Assembly: GCA_020633465.1 (NCBI GenBank)
Contig: JACKDN010000005.1
Coordinates: forward strand, 124,001-188,000
Reading direction: 5' to 3'
DNA from: Myxococcales bacterium
Lineage (GTDB): Bacteria; Myxococcota_A; Bradymonadia; UBA7976; UBA1532
DNA: 64,000 nt
The position numbers were made by a program, and so were the translations under genes. The notes under the pieces are model-generated. The model ran no database searches and was not told the origin of the DNA. It was given only the letters and a program-made list of their open reading frames with translations. Positions 24,541 through 34,070 of the stretch are shown one piece after another; the stretch's first letter is position 1, and every line of letters begins with the position of its first letter.

Positions 24541-25152
24541 ATGTCGGACGACAAGAACCCCCTCCAGCCCCTCGAGAAGGCGCACGAAGAGACCTGGTTC
24601 ATGCGCCGCAACGCGCAGCTGATCGAGCAGATGCGCGATCGGATGCAGGCCGAGGAGGCCGCCGCCCTGCTGAAGCAGAACACCGGGGTCGAGGACGACG
24701 AGATCGCGCTGGCCCTCGCCCGGCTCGGGGTCACCGCCGACACCGCCCCCGCGCTGCACCTGGTGCCGCTGGTCGAGGTCGCCTGGGCCGACGGCGAGAT
24801 TCAGGGCGACGAGCGCGATCTGCTGCTCGAGGCCGCCGACGCCACCGGCGTCACCGAGGGCCCCGCCCGCGACTTCTTCGAGACGCTGCTCGAGAACCGG
24901 CCCGCGCAGGCCTTCTTCGACACCGCGCTCGACTTCATCAGCGCGATGCTGCAGGCCCTGCCCGAGTCCGAGGCCGACAAGGCCCGCGACAACCTCACCG
25001 ACTTCGCCCACCGCGTCGCGAAGGCCAGCGGCGGCCTGTTCGGCCTGTTCTGGACGGTCGACGACGAGGAGCGCTCGGCCCTCGCCCACATCGCGGAGAA
25101 GCTCGAGAAGGGCCGCCCGAAGGCGACCGAGAAGCTGCTCGACAAGGTCTGA
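24541..25152 (+). CDS. TerB-like tellurite-resistance-family protein
   Basis: 203 residues, ATG preceded by AGGCAGGA. The middle (about residues 70-170) matches the TerB/DjlA N-terminal helical domain: LVPLVEVAWADGEIQGDERDLLL, with the acidic metal-binding pattern ADGE...DER. TerB-like domains are found in stress and phage-response systems and at the membrane surface; the precise role is unknown. The N-terminus is charged with no signal or membrane segment, so cytoplasmic. Monocistronic, convergent with the following beta-barrel gene, and divergent from the DUF362 gene. Confidence 0.82.
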   Translation: MSDDKNPLQPLEKAHEETWFMRRNAQLIEQMRDRMQAEEAAALLKQNTGVEDDEIALALARLGVTADTAPALHLVPLVEVAWADGEIQGDERDLLLEAADATGVTEGPARDFFETLLENRPAQAFFDTALDFISAMLQALPESEADKARDNLTDFAHRVAKASGGLFGLFWTVDDEERSALAHIAEKLEKGRPKATEKLLDKV

Positions 25153-25161
25153 CGCCCCCGG

Positions 25162-25731
25162 TCAGAACACCGCACCCAGCGTCAGGTAGGGCATCGGCGC
25201 GAACCACACCGTGCCGACCTCGCTGCGCCCCCAGGGCTGCGACAGCGCGCCCAGCCGCACCTCACCCAAGAGCCGCGTCGCCAGCCTCAGGCTGAGCGTG
25301 GCGTCGACGTCGACCGCGATGCCGTCGGCGTCGTCGTAGCGGGGCACGTCGGCGAACAGCCGCCGGTAGCCGAGGCCGCCGCCGACGCGCAGGGTGGTCT
25401 TGCCGTCCAGCGGCCGCACCCAGTGCGCGGCCAGGCCCAGCTCGAACAGGTTCACCTGCTCGTCGCGCCGCTCGGCGGTGAAGCTGCCGGTGTGCAGGAA
25501 GAGGCCGGCGTCGAGCCACTCGCGGCGCGCGGCGTCGAAGGTGATCACGACCAGGAAGCCCGGCTCGGTGACCGGCGTGTCGCCGTCGACCGACAGGACC
25601 GTGGGCACCAAGACGCCGGCGCTGATGCCGAAGCGCGGGCGCGGCGCGGCGGGCGCGGCCGCCGGCAGCGCGAGCGCGAGGGCCGCGACGCAGGCCACCG
25701 CGTGCCCTATGCTGCGTGACCGCGCGGTCAT
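25162..25731 (-). CDS. Predicted outer-membrane beta-barrel protein
   Basis: 189 residues with a signal peptide (VACVAALALALPAAAPA). The mature part alternates short amphipathic strands with Gly/Asp turns (FGISAGVLVPTVLSVDG, LRVGGGLGYRRLFADVP, YLTLGAVF) and ends in Phe, the usual C-terminal signature recognised by the BAM complex. Length fits an 8-strand barrel. No specific function is evident. Convergent with the TerB-like gene, 9 bp between the stops. Confidence 0.75.
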   Translation of the reverse strand: MTARSRSIGHAVACVAALALALPAAAPAAPRPRFGISAGVLVPTVLSVDGDTPVTEPGFLVVITFDAARREWLDAGLFLHTGSFTAERRDEQVNLFELGLAAHWVRPLDGKTTLRVGGGLGYRRLFADVPRYDDADGIAVDVDATLSLRLATRLLGEVRLGALSQPWGRSEVGTVWFAPMPYLTLGAVF

Positions 25732-25809
25732 CCTCGTCGACCCGTCATCAACGGAGCCCCGGCACGTCCATGGCGCCCACCTTCGCCCATTTCATCCCAC
25801 AGGTCGATC

Positions 25810-26499
25810 TTGCGCGCCGGCCGCGCTGAGGCCGGCCGCCGGGGCGTGGTGCTCCGCCGCGGCGAGGTGGTGCAGCCGCTCGGCGGCGGGTGGCTGCTGC
25901 GCGACCGCGGCGGCTTCGATCCCTGCCCGTGGGCCTTCGAGGCGGCCGCGGCCCTGCCGGCGCGGGCCGGCGACCGCCTGCTCGACCTCGGCTGCGGCAC
26001 GGGCGTGCTCTTGTGGGCCGCCGCGCAGACGCACCCGGATCTGCGCGCGCTGGTCGGCGTCGAGCGCACCGCCGACTGGGCCGACCAGGCGCGCCGCAAC
26101 GCGGCCCTCAACGACCGCCGCGCGCTCATCGTGCGCGCCGACGTGCGCGACCTGCCGCTGCCCCCGGCCTTCGATCTGGTCGTGACCAACCCGCCCTTCT
26201 ACCCGCCCGGCTGGGGCCGCCAGAGCGCCGACGGCAAGGTCGCGCGCGCCACGCACGCCCTGCACGGCGACGTCGGCGACTTCGCGCGGGCCGCCGCGAC
26301 GGCGCTCGCGCCCCACGGGCAGGCGCTGTTCGTCTACGATGCCAACCACCTGCGCGCGCTGCTGCTGGCCGTCGACGCGGCCGGGCTGACCGCCCGCGCC
26401 GCCACCTTTCTCGACGACGACCGCGGCCAGCCCGCGCGCGTGCTGCTGCTGGCCGCCCGCGGCGGCGGCGGCCTGACCGTCATCCGGAGGACGCGATGA
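25810..26499 (+). CDS. N6-adenine methyltransferase, tRNA1(Val) TrmN6-like
   Basis: 229 residues if started at TTG 25810; a GTG at about 25849 is an alternative, and no ribosome site decides. S-adenosylmethionine motif I LLDLGCGTGVLLWAA and catalytic motif IV TNPPFYPP are clear. The NPPF form and the beginning (FDPCPWAFEAAAAL) fit the family that methylates A37 of valine tRNA in Enterobacteria; the E. coli protein is about 245 residues. It could also be a related small-RNA or protein methyltransferase. It overlaps the next small membrane gene by 4 bp. Confidence 0.82.
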   Translation: MRAGRAEAGRRGVVLRRGEVVQPLGGGWLLRDRGGFDPCPWAFEAAAALPARAGDRLLDLGCGTGVLLWAAAQTHPDLRALVGVERTADWADQARRNAALNDRRALIVRADVRDLPLPPAFDLVVTNPPFYPPGWGRQSADGKVARATHALHGDVGDFARAAATALAPHGQALFVYDANHLRALLLAVDAAGLTARAATFLDDDRGQPARVLLLAARGGGGLTVIRRTR

Positions 26500-26861
26500 T
26501 CCTGCACTACCTGATCAAGTGGCTCGTCTACGCGGCCGTCTTCATGGCCGCCGCGTCGGCCATCCCCAGCGTGAAGGTGAAGAAGTTCGGGGGGGCGATG
26601 GCCGCCGCGCTGGCCTTCGGCGTCGCCAACCTGCTGCTGGCCTTCGTGCTGAGCTTCGTCTTCCGGGCGCTGCTGTTCCTGCCGGCGATCCTCACCTTCG
26701 GCCTCGCCTGGCTGGTGGTGCCCTTCATCGTCAACATGATCCTGCTGAAGGTGGCCGACGGCCTCACCGGCGACGCCTTCGACGTCGAGGACTTCGGCGG
26801 GCTGGCCACGCTGTCGGTGGTGATCACCCTCGCCGGCGCGCTGATGCGCTGGCTGATGTGA
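26496..26861 (+). CDS. Phage-holin family IV-type four-helix membrane protein
   Basis: 121 residues, ATG overlapping the preceding stop. Four hydrophobic segments at about 3-25, 33-52, 55-78 and 98-118, with the PSVKVKKFGGAMAAALAFGVAN segment typical of the chromosomal family annotated as mycobacterial-type 4-TMS holin. These occur throughout bacterial chromosomes, not only in prophages; function is unknown and no phage genes are nearby. The central TFGLAWLVVPFIVNMILL is well matched to relatives. Confidence 0.8.
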   Translation: MILHYLIKWLVYAAVFMAAASAIPSVKVKKFGGAMAAALAFGVANLLLAFVLSFVFRALLFLPAILTFGLAWLVVPFIVNMILLKVADGLTGDAFDVEDFGGLATLSVVITLAGALMRWLM

Positions 26862-26865
26862 CGGG

Positions 26866-27711
<846 letters not shown>

Positions 27712-27712
27712 G

Positions 27713-28513
27713 TCAGTGGCTGTGGTGCGCCGTGGGGAAGTCGCCGGTGCGCACCTCGCGGGCGTAGTTGCCCACGGCGTCGACGACGCGCTGGTGCAGG
27801 TTGTCGAACTTCTTCAGGAACTTCGGGTTGAAGCGGTCGTCGAGCCCGAGCAGGTCGTACAGCACCAGCACCTGGCCCGAGCAGCCGCCGCCGGCGCCGA
27901 TGCCGATGGTGGGGACGCCGATGTCGGCGGTCACCTCGGCGGCGAGCGGGGCCGGGATGCCCTCGAGCACCAGCGAGTAGATGCCCGCCTCGACCAGGCA
28001 GCGCGCGTCGTGCTTCAGCTTCTCGGCGGCCGTCTGGGTGCGCCCCTGGATCTTGTAGCCGCCGAACTGGTGCACCGACTGCGGGGTCAGGCCCAGGTGG
28101 CCCATCACCGGGATGCCCGCGGTGGTCATGCGGTGCACGGCCTCGGCGTAGGGCTCGCCGCCCTCGAGCTTCACCGCCTGCACCCCGCCCTCCTTCATCA
28201 GGCGCGCGGCGCTGCGCAGGGCGTCGTCGAGCCCGGTCTGGTAGCTGCCGAAGGGCAGATCGCCCACGAGGTGCGGCTTGCTGCACCCGCGGGCCACGGC
28301 GCGGCTGTGGTAGATGACGTCGTCGAGCGTCACCGGGATGGTGTGCTCGTGGCCCTGGATGACCATGCCCAGGGAGTCGCCGACGAGGATGGCGTCCACG
28401 CCCGCCTCGTCGACGAGGCGGGCGAAGGTGGCGTCGTAGCAGGTGACCATGACGATCTTCTCGCCGTCGGTCGCCATGCGACGCAGCTTCGCGGTGCTGA
28501 TGCGCTTGCTCAA
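27713..28513 (-). CDS. panB: Ketopantoate hydroxymethyltransferase
   Basis: 266 residues from TTG 28513 (SKRISTAKLRRM), which has AAAGGT about 7 bases upstream; ATG 28477 (MATDGEKI) would remove conserved N-terminal residues. The E. coli enzyme has 264 residues, supporting the TTG. It transfers a hydroxymethyl group from 5,10-methylene-tetrahydrofolate to alpha-ketoisovalerate, the first committed step to pantothenate. Motifs: MVTCYDATFARLVDEAGVD, VGDSLGMVIQGHEHTIPVTL, MGHLGLTPQSVHQFGGYK and VLEGIPAPLAAEVT. It is first in the panBC operon and divergent from a lipoprotein gene. Confidence 0.96.
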   Translation of the reverse strand: MSKRISTAKLRRMATDGEKIVMVTCYDATFARLVDEAGVDAILVGDSLGMVIQGHEHTIPVTLDDVIYHSRAVARGCSKPHLVGDLPFGSYQTGLDDALRSAARLMKEGGVQAVKLEGGEPYAEAVHRMTTAGIPVMGHLGLTPQSVHQFGGYKIQGRTQTAAEKLKHDARCLVEAGIYSLVLEGIPAPLAAEVTADIGVPTIGIGAGGGCSGQVLVLYDLLGLDDRFNPKFLKKFDNLHQRVVDAVGNYAREVRTGDFPTAHHSH

Positions 28514-28654
28514 GGGGTGGACCTTTCGTCCCGGGCCGCGTGGGCTCCAGGCAATCGGGCGTTGGGTGGCGTCTGCGTCCGTCGCCCGATGGGATGAGGC
28601 CCCCGACGTGATCGGGTGGCCGCTCCCGGCACGCGGTCGCGACGCGCGCAAGAT

Positions 28655-28684
28655 AGCACAAACGCTCGGCGCGCGCGGTATGCT
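28655..28684 (+). promoter_or_regulatory. Likely -10 box TATGCT of the lipoprotein gene
   Basis: TATGCT at 28679-28684 is the same hexamer as at prmC, with a weak AGCACA 18 bp upstream. It contains the ATG at 28680, which is therefore probably promoter, not start codon. Confidence 0.4.
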
Positions 28685-28691
28685 GCGCCGG

Positions 28692-29102
28692 ATGCGCCGC
28701 CTGCTCGCCACGGCCCTGTTCGCCTCGATCGCCACCGCCTGCGGGGGCGGGGCGCCGCGCGCGCCCGGCGCGCCGGAGCCCACGCTGGTCGACGGCGAGG
28801 CCATCTATCCCGTGCGCTTCAACCCGCCGCCCTGCCTCACCGAGGGGCCCGAGCTGCGCGTCGAGGTGCGCACGCCCGCCGGCTGGGAGCGCGTGGCGCT
28901 CGAGGACGCCGACGAGGATCAGCCGCTGATGCAGACGCTGCTCGACGACTTCGCCGCCGCGCCCGACAGCGTGCGCAGCGTCCGCGCCAACCTGACGTCG
29001 ACCCTGCGCCCCTACGCCGGCCAGCACGTCGCGCGGGTGCTGCGGCTGCTCGAGCTCGACCCGCCGCCCGCGCCCCCCGACGAGACCACCGCGGCGCGCT
29101 GA
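28692..29102 (+). CDS. Lipoprotein of unknown function
   Basis: 136 residues starting MRRLLATALFASIATAC: a short signal with a lipobox ending at Cys17. The mature part begins GGGAPRAPGAPEP and continues as a small soluble domain (VRFNPPPCLTEGPELRVEVR, WERVALEDADEDQPLMQTLL). An ATG four codons upstream (28680) is in frame, but it lies within the TATGCT -10 element, so the second ATG is preferred. Its stop is 8 bp from the stop of the convergent SNF2 gene. No family recognised. Confidence 0.75.
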   Translation: MRRLLATALFASIATACGGGAPRAPGAPEPTLVDGEAIYPVRFNPPPCLTEGPELRVEVRTPAGWERVALEDADEDQPLMQTLLDDFAAAPDSVRSVRANLTSTLRPYAGQHVARVLRLLELDPPPAPPDETTAAR

Positions 29103-29110
29103 TCCGCCCG

Positions 29111-32100
29111 TCAGCCGGCAGCGCCCGCCCGCAGCAGCGCCACCAGCTCGTCGGTCGACAGGCCGGCCGCGGCGCCCGATCCCTCGAGCACCTGCGCGAC
29201 CAGCGCCCGCTTCTGGTGGTGCAGGGCGACGATGGCCTGCTCGATGGTGTCCTGCGCCACCAGCCGATAGACCGTCACCGGGCGCGTCTGGCCGATGCGG
29301 TGCGCTCGATCGGTGGCCTGATCCTCGGCGGCCGGGTTCCACCACGGGTCGAGGTGGATCACGTAGCTCGCCGCGGTCAGGTTGAGGCCCGTGCCGCCGG
29401 CCTTCAGCGAGATCAGGAACACGTCGCCGTCGCCCGCCTGGAAGGCGTCGACGGCGCGCTGCCGCGCCTCGGCCGGCGTGCCGCCGTCCAGCCGCTGCAG
29501 CCGGTGGCCGTCCTCGGCCAGGGCGGCCTGGGCCAGGTCGAGGTGCGCCGTGAACTGGCTGAACACCAGCACCTGGTGGCCCTCGTCGACCAGCTCGGCC
29601 ACCAGCGCCCGCAGGTGCGTCAGCTTGCTCGACGGCACGCTCGATCGCGGGTCGACCAGCCGCGGGTGGCAGGCGAGCTGCCGCAGGCGGGTCAGCACGG
29701 CCAGCACCTGGACGTGGCCCGGGCCGGCGCCCAGGCCGGCCAACGCCTCGGCGCGCGCGCGGTCGTACAGGCGGCGCTCGGCGTCGCTCAGCTCGATGTC
29801 GACGGTGACCTCGGTGCGCGCGGGCAGGTCGGGCGCCACCGCGTCCTTGGTGCGGCGCAGCACGAAGGGCGCCACCAGCGCCTGCAGCCGCGCGCGGGCG
29901 TCGGCGTCCTCGTCGCGCTGGATGGGCCGGGCGAAGCGCGCGCGGAAGGCCTCGGCGCCGCCCAGCAGGCCGGGCGCCAGGAAGCGGAACAGGCTCCACA
30001 GCTCGCCCAGGTGGTTCTCGATGGGCGTGCCGGTCAGCGCGATCCGCGCCTCGGCGGTCAACGCGGCGGCCGCCCGCGCCCGCCGCGTCGCCGGGTTCTT
30101 GATCGCCTGCGCCTCGTCGAGGATCACCGTGCCCCAGGCGACGGCCGTCAGCGCCTCGCGATCGCGCGCGAGCAGGTCGTAGCTGGTCACCAGCAGGTCG
30201 CCCGGGCGCAGGTCGTCGAGCAGCGCCGCCCGCTCGGCCCCGCGGTAGGCGCGCGCCCGCAGCGGCGCCGCGAAGCGCGCCGCCTCGCGCTGCCAGTTGA
30301 AGCCCACCGAGGTCGGCGCCACCACCAGCGCCGGCCCGGCCTCGCGCCGGTGCAGCAGCAGCGCCAGCGCCTGCACCGTCTTGCCCAGCCCCATGTCGTC
30401 GGCCAGGCAGGCGCCCGCGCCCCACGCGGTGAGGCGGGCCATCCAGACGAAGCCCTCGCGCTGGTAGGGGCGCAGGGTCGCGCCGAGGTCGGCCGGCACG
30501 GCGGGCTGCAGATCCTCGGCGGCCCGGGCGCGCTCGACCAGCGCGCGGTACGCCCGCGGGCCCTCGACCTCGGCGCCCGCGGCGCGCAGCGCGTCGACCA
30601 ACGGCGCGGCGAAGGGCGCCACCGTCGGGCCCTCCTTCGCCGCCTGCGCCACCGCGGCCAAGGCCTGCAGTTGGGCGGCGAAGTCGGCCGCCAGCCGCAC
30701 CAGCGTGCCGTCGGCCGCCTCGACGAAGTCGCGCCCGGCGCGCACGGCGTCGAGCAGCGCGGCGACGTCGACGGTCACCCCGTCCACGCTCAGCCCGCCG
30801 CCGAGCGCGAAGCCGCCGCCCACCGCCTTCAGCCCCAGCGACAGGCCGCCCGCGCCCGCCGGCCGCGTCAACCGGCGCGGCGGCGACCGCCAGACGATCT
30901 CGAAGCCCTCGGCCGCCGCCTGGATGGCCTCGAGCGCGGCCAGCGCCTCGGCGGGCTCGGCCAGGTACCACGCCCACGGCCCGCACTCGGCCGCGTCGGG
31001 CAAGGGCACGTCGCCCAGCCGCGCGCGGGCCTGGGCCACCTCGGCCGCGAAGTCGCGCCGGACGTGGAACCGCCCCTCGGCGTCGCCGCCGTACACCTCG
31101 GCCGGGCCGCGCCCGGGCAGGCGCGGCTCGGCCTCGGGCGCCGGGCGCACCCGCAGCTCGACGCGCAGCGCCGCGCCCGCCTCGGCGTCCAGCCGCAGCA
31201 GCCAGCGCGGATCGGCCGGGCGCTCGGCCCCGCGCAGCGCGCCGTCCAGCGTCACCGGCGCCACCGCGTCCAGCGCCGGCAGCCGGACGAGCAACGCGTC
31301 GACGCCCTCGGCCGGCACCTCGACGCCGAAGCGATCCAGGCCCTCGAGCAGCGCCACCTGGCGCGCGCCCAGCGGCACCAGGCGCAGGCGCCCGGCCTCG
31401 ACGTCGAGGTCGGCCCACAGCCCGTCGGCGTGCCGGTTCATCAGACCGCCGAGCACGTCGCCCGGCGCCACGGCTGCGTCGCCCAGGCGCACGCCGATGC
31501 CCGCGCCGCCGTCGCGCCGGGCCGACCAGCGCAGGCCCAGCGCGGCGACCTTCACCTGCAGCGGGCGCGGCGGCTGCCCGCCGAGGAAGACCAGCGGGTG
31601 GCCCTCGAGCGCCCGCAGCGCGCGGTGCGTCAGGGCCAGCCGGGTCGACTCGTCGGTGTAGGGGTGGGGCGTGGGGCGCAGCGCGTCGAGGGCGGCGCGA
31701 TCGGCGGGCTCCAGCGCGGCGCGGTCGAGCGCGGCCAGCGCCGGCTGCGTCATCGCCTTCACCCGCCAGCCGTCGCCGCGTTTGCGCGCGACGGCCCAGG
31801 CGGGGGTGAGCGTGATCGGCGCGCGGCCGTGCGCGGTGAGCAGCCAGGCCACGCGCGCGCCCGGCTCGGGGCTCGCCGGCGCCTCGGCCAGCGCGGCGTC
31901 CAGGTGGTCGATGGCCCGCGCCCACAGCGGAACGGCCCAGGCCTTCAGCAGCGCCGCCCGCAGCGCCTCGTGCGCCGGATCGAGCAGCGCGCCGCGCAGC
32001 GCGTCGAGCGCGGCCAGGCGCGCGACGCACGGGGCGTCGGGATCGGGGCAGCCGCAGCGCAGCAGGGGCCGATCCGGCCGGTCGTGCACCGCCACCCACA

Positions 32101-32782
32101 CGGCCTCGACCGCGGTGGCCGCACAGGCCACCGGCGGGCTGAGCCGCACGGCCAGCGCCGGCGGGTTGCCCTTCAGCTCGAAGGCGACGGTGCGATCCCG
32201 CATGGCCACCGGAGCCACGCCCTCGCGCAGGCCCTCGCGCGCCGCCTGCAGCCGGCGCTGGAAGCCGCGCAGCGGGCCGTCGAGCGGAGCGGCGGCCTCA
32301 CGCGCCGCCAGCTCGGCCTCGTCGGCCTCGGCCTCACCCGCCCGCGCCGCCCGCGCCCGCAGCAGCCCCACCGCCACCTGCTGCACCGCCGCCGGCACCG
32401 CGTCGCGGCTCTGCTTCCGGCGCGGCTTCTGGGTGGGCGCGCAGATCAAATCGATCAGGGTGGTGCCGTTGGGCATCCAGAAGTGCACCCAGTCGGCGTC
32501 CAGCGGCCCCAGGTGGGCCACCAGCTCGAGCGGGCGCACGGTGACCCAGTCGCCGACGCCGTGCGCGCCGCACCACGCGCGCACCTCGACCGGGGTGAGG
32601 CCCGGCGCCAGCCCGTCGTCCGCCGCGTCGACCGACGCCAGCGGATCGGCCGCGCGCGCCGGCGCGACCGGGCGCATGTCGTGGGGGCGACTCAGCGCGC
32701 GGCCGGTGCGCCCCACGCAAGGTTCGCCGGCGGCCACCCCGCACACGGGGCAGGCCGCCGACAGCAGCGGATCGACGGTCAT
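29111..32782 (-). CDS. SNF2-family DNA-dependent ATPase/helicase
   Basis: 1223 residues. N-terminus has a small zinc-ribbon-like CPVCG...C. Residues about 60-700 are a large family-specific region of unknown role. The helicase core follows: DDMGLGKT (Walker A) at 795-802, SVGFNWQREAARF, DEAQ at 889-892, LTGTPIENHLGELWSLF, FVLRRTK, and in the second half QVLVFSQFT, LKAGGTGLNLT and DRAHRIGQTRPV. It translocates on double-stranded DNA using ATP to remodel protein-DNA complexes (transcription restart, repair or defence roles in bacteria). It follows the PP2C-cNMP gene by 19 bp, so it is likely the last gene of a four-gene operon. Confidence 0.93.
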   Translation of the reverse strand: MTVDPLLSAACPVCGVAAGEPCVGRTGRALSRPHDMRPVAPARAADPLASVDAADDGLAPGLTPVEVRAWCGAHGVGDWVTVRPLELVAHLGPLDADWVHFWMPNGTTLIDLICAPTQKPRRKQSRDAVPAAVQQVAVGLLRARAARAGEAEADEAELAAREAAAPLDGPLRGFQRRLQAAREGLREGVAPVAMRDRTVAFELKGNPPALAVRLSPPVACAATAVEAVWVAVHDRPDRPLLRCGCPDPDAPCVARLAALDALRGALLDPAHEALRAALLKAWAVPLWARAIDHLDAALAEAPASPEPGARVAWLLTAHGRAPITLTPAWAVARKRGDGWRVKAMTQPALAALDRAALEPADRAALDALRPTPHPYTDESTRLALTHRALRALEGHPLVFLGGQPPRPLQVKVAALGLRWSARRDGGAGIGVRLGDAAVAPGDVLGGLMNRHADGLWADLDVEAGRLRLVPLGARQVALLEGLDRFGVEVPAEGVDALLVRLPALDAVAPVTLDGALRGAERPADPRWLLRLDAEAGAALRVELRVRPAPEAEPRLPGRGPAEVYGGDAEGRFHVRRDFAAEVAQARARLGDVPLPDAAECGPWAWYLAEPAEALAALEAIQAAAEGFEIVWRSPPRRLTRPAGAGGLSLGLKAVGGGFALGGGLSVDGVTVDVAALLDAVRAGRDFVEAADGTLVRLAADFAAQLQALAAVAQAAKEGPTVAPFAAPLVDALRAAGAEVEGPRAYRALVERARAAEDLQPAVPADLGATLRPYQREGFVWMARLTAWGAGACLADDMGLGKTVQALALLLHRREAGPALVVAPTSVGFNWQREAARFAAPLRARAYRGAERAALLDDLRPGDLLVTSYDLLARDREALTAVAWGTVILDEAQAIKNPATRRARAAAALTAEARIALTGTPIENHLGELWSLFRFLAPGLLGGAEAFRARFARPIQRDEDADARARLQALVAPFVLRRTKDAVAPDLPARTEVTVDIELSDAERRLYDRARAEALAGLGAGPGHVQVLAVLTRLRQLACHPRLVDPRSSVPSSKLTHLRALVAELVDEGHQVLVFSQFTAHLDLAQAALAEDGHRLQRLDGGTPAEARQRAVDAFQAGDGDVFLISLKAGGTGLNLTAASYVIHLDPWWNPAAEDQATDRAHRIGQTRPVTVYRLVAQDTIEQAIVALHHQKRALVAQVLEGSGAAAGLSTDELVALLRAGAAG

Positions 32783-32801
32783 GGGAAGCTCGGGCCGGCG
32801 C

Positions 32802-34070
32802 TCAGTCGGCCTCTTCGATGACCTCCTCGAGCCCCAGCATCTCCTGCAGCTCGAGGTGGTCGGTGCGCGCGTCGCGCAGATCGGCGCTGGTGTTGCGCAG
32901 GCGCTGGTTCAGCACCTGCACGAAGCACCACAGCAGCTTGACGGCGATGTCCTTGTCGCGGCGCATCAGCAGGAACAGCGGCTTGCGCCCGATGGCGATC
33001 AGCCGCGACGGCATCGCCGCGACCACCGAGGCCGAGCGCTGCGCCTTGTCCATGATGGCCATCTCGCCGAAGTGGCCGCCCGGCCCCAGGCGCGCCAGCT
33101 CGACGTCGCCCTTGCGGATGCTGACCCGGCCCTCGAAGACGACGAACAGCTCCTCGCCGGGGTCGTTCTCCTCGAACACGATGTCGTCGACGGCGTAGCT
33201 GCGCACCTCGCTGACGTTCAGCACCTCGACCAGCTCGACGTAGGACAGGTGCTGGAACAGGGGCATCTGGCGCAGCAGGTTCAGCTTGAGCGCGATCTCG
33301 CTCTTGGCGTCGTCGTCCGCGTCCAGCTTCACCACCAGGCTGGTGATGTTGTCCTTGCCGCCGCGCTGGTTGGCCAGCTCGACGAAGGTCTTGGGGATGG
33401 CGACGAACTCCTCGCGCTCCATGACCTCGCGGATCTCGTCGTCGTCGCGCAGGTGCTCGGTGAGGCCGTCGCTGCAGAGCATGAAGTTGTCGCCGGCGGC
33501 GATCTCGAAGTCGAGCGTGTCCACCTCGACGTCGGCGTAGACGCCCACCGCGCGCGTCACGGCGTTCTTGTACGGGGCGTCCTTGGCGTCCTCGGGCCGC
33601 AGCTTGCCGCGCCGGATGAGCTCGTTGATCAGCGAGTGATCCTCGGTCATCTGGAACACCTCGCCGCCGCGGACGAGGTAGACGCGGCTGTCGCCGACGT
33701 GGCCGATGAAGCCGCGCTTCGGCGTCAGGAGCAGCATCACCACCGTGGTGCCCATGCCGCGCTTGGCGGGATCGGCCTGGGCCTGATCGTAGATGGCCCG
33801 GCCGGCGCGCCGGATGGACGTCTCGACCAGCTCGAGGATCTGCTCGCGCCCTTCGCCGGTGTCGACGAAGTGCTCGAGCACCGCCTCGTGCTCTTTGACG
33901 TACCGCCGGATCTCGCGGACGGCCGTGTCGCTGGCCACCTCGCCGGCCGCGTGTCCGCCCATGCCGTCGGCGACGATGTACAGCCGCAGGCGCTTGTCGA
34001 CGAGGAAGTTGTCCTCGTTCGAGTCCTTGACCTGTCCGATGTCGGTGTGACCGAGGGCGATGGGATCCAT
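32802..34070 (-). CDS. PP2C-type Ser/Thr phosphatase with C-terminal cyclic-nucleotide-binding domain
   Basis: 422 residues, ATG with GGAG 8 bases upstream, overlapping the previous stop by one base (TGATG). Residues about 5-245 are a complete PPM/PP2C domain: DSNEDN, DGMGGHAAGE, GHVGDSRVY, CSDGLTE and GGKDNIT supply the Asp residues that bind two metal ions. It removes phosphate from Ser/Thr, opposing Hanks-type kinases, which are numerous in myxobacteria. Residues about 275-395 are a cNMP-binding beta-barrel (FEENDPGEELFVVFEGRV, FGEMAIM) with an Arg in the phosphate-binding cassette (QRSAS), so binding of a cyclic nucleotide is possible. The phosphatase is probably ligand-regulated (inference). 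Confidence 0.93.
   Translation of the reverse strand: MDPIALGHTDIGQVKDSNEDNFLVDKRLRLYIVADGMGGHAAGEVASDTAVREIRRYVKEHEAVLEHFVDTGEGREQILELVETSIRRAGRAIYDQAQADPAKRGMGTTVVMLLLTPKRGFIGHVGDSRVYLVRGGEVFQMTEDHSLINELIRRGKLRPEDAKDAPYKNAVTRAVGVYADVEVDTLDFEIAAGDNFMLCSDGLTEHLRDDDEIREVMEREEFVAIPKTFVELANQRGGKDNITSLVVKLDADDDAKSEIALKLNLLRQMPLFQHLSYVELVEVLNVSEVRSYAVDDIVFEENDPGEELFVVFEGRVSIRKGDVELARLGPGGHFGEMAIMDKAQRSASVVAAMPSRLIAIGRKPLFLLMRRDKDIAVKLLWCFVQVLNQRLRNTSADLRDARTDHLELQEMLGLEEVIEEAD

Noticed and set aside
26496..26861. Holin-like protein as a sign of prophage
   Set aside because: The family is common on bacterial chromosomes and no other phage gene, integrase or attachment site is near.
28680..28682. 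ATG as start of the lipoprotein gene
   Set aside because: It lies inside TATGCT, a -10 hexamer also used by prmC; the ATG 12 bp downstream gives a compact lipoprotein signal.
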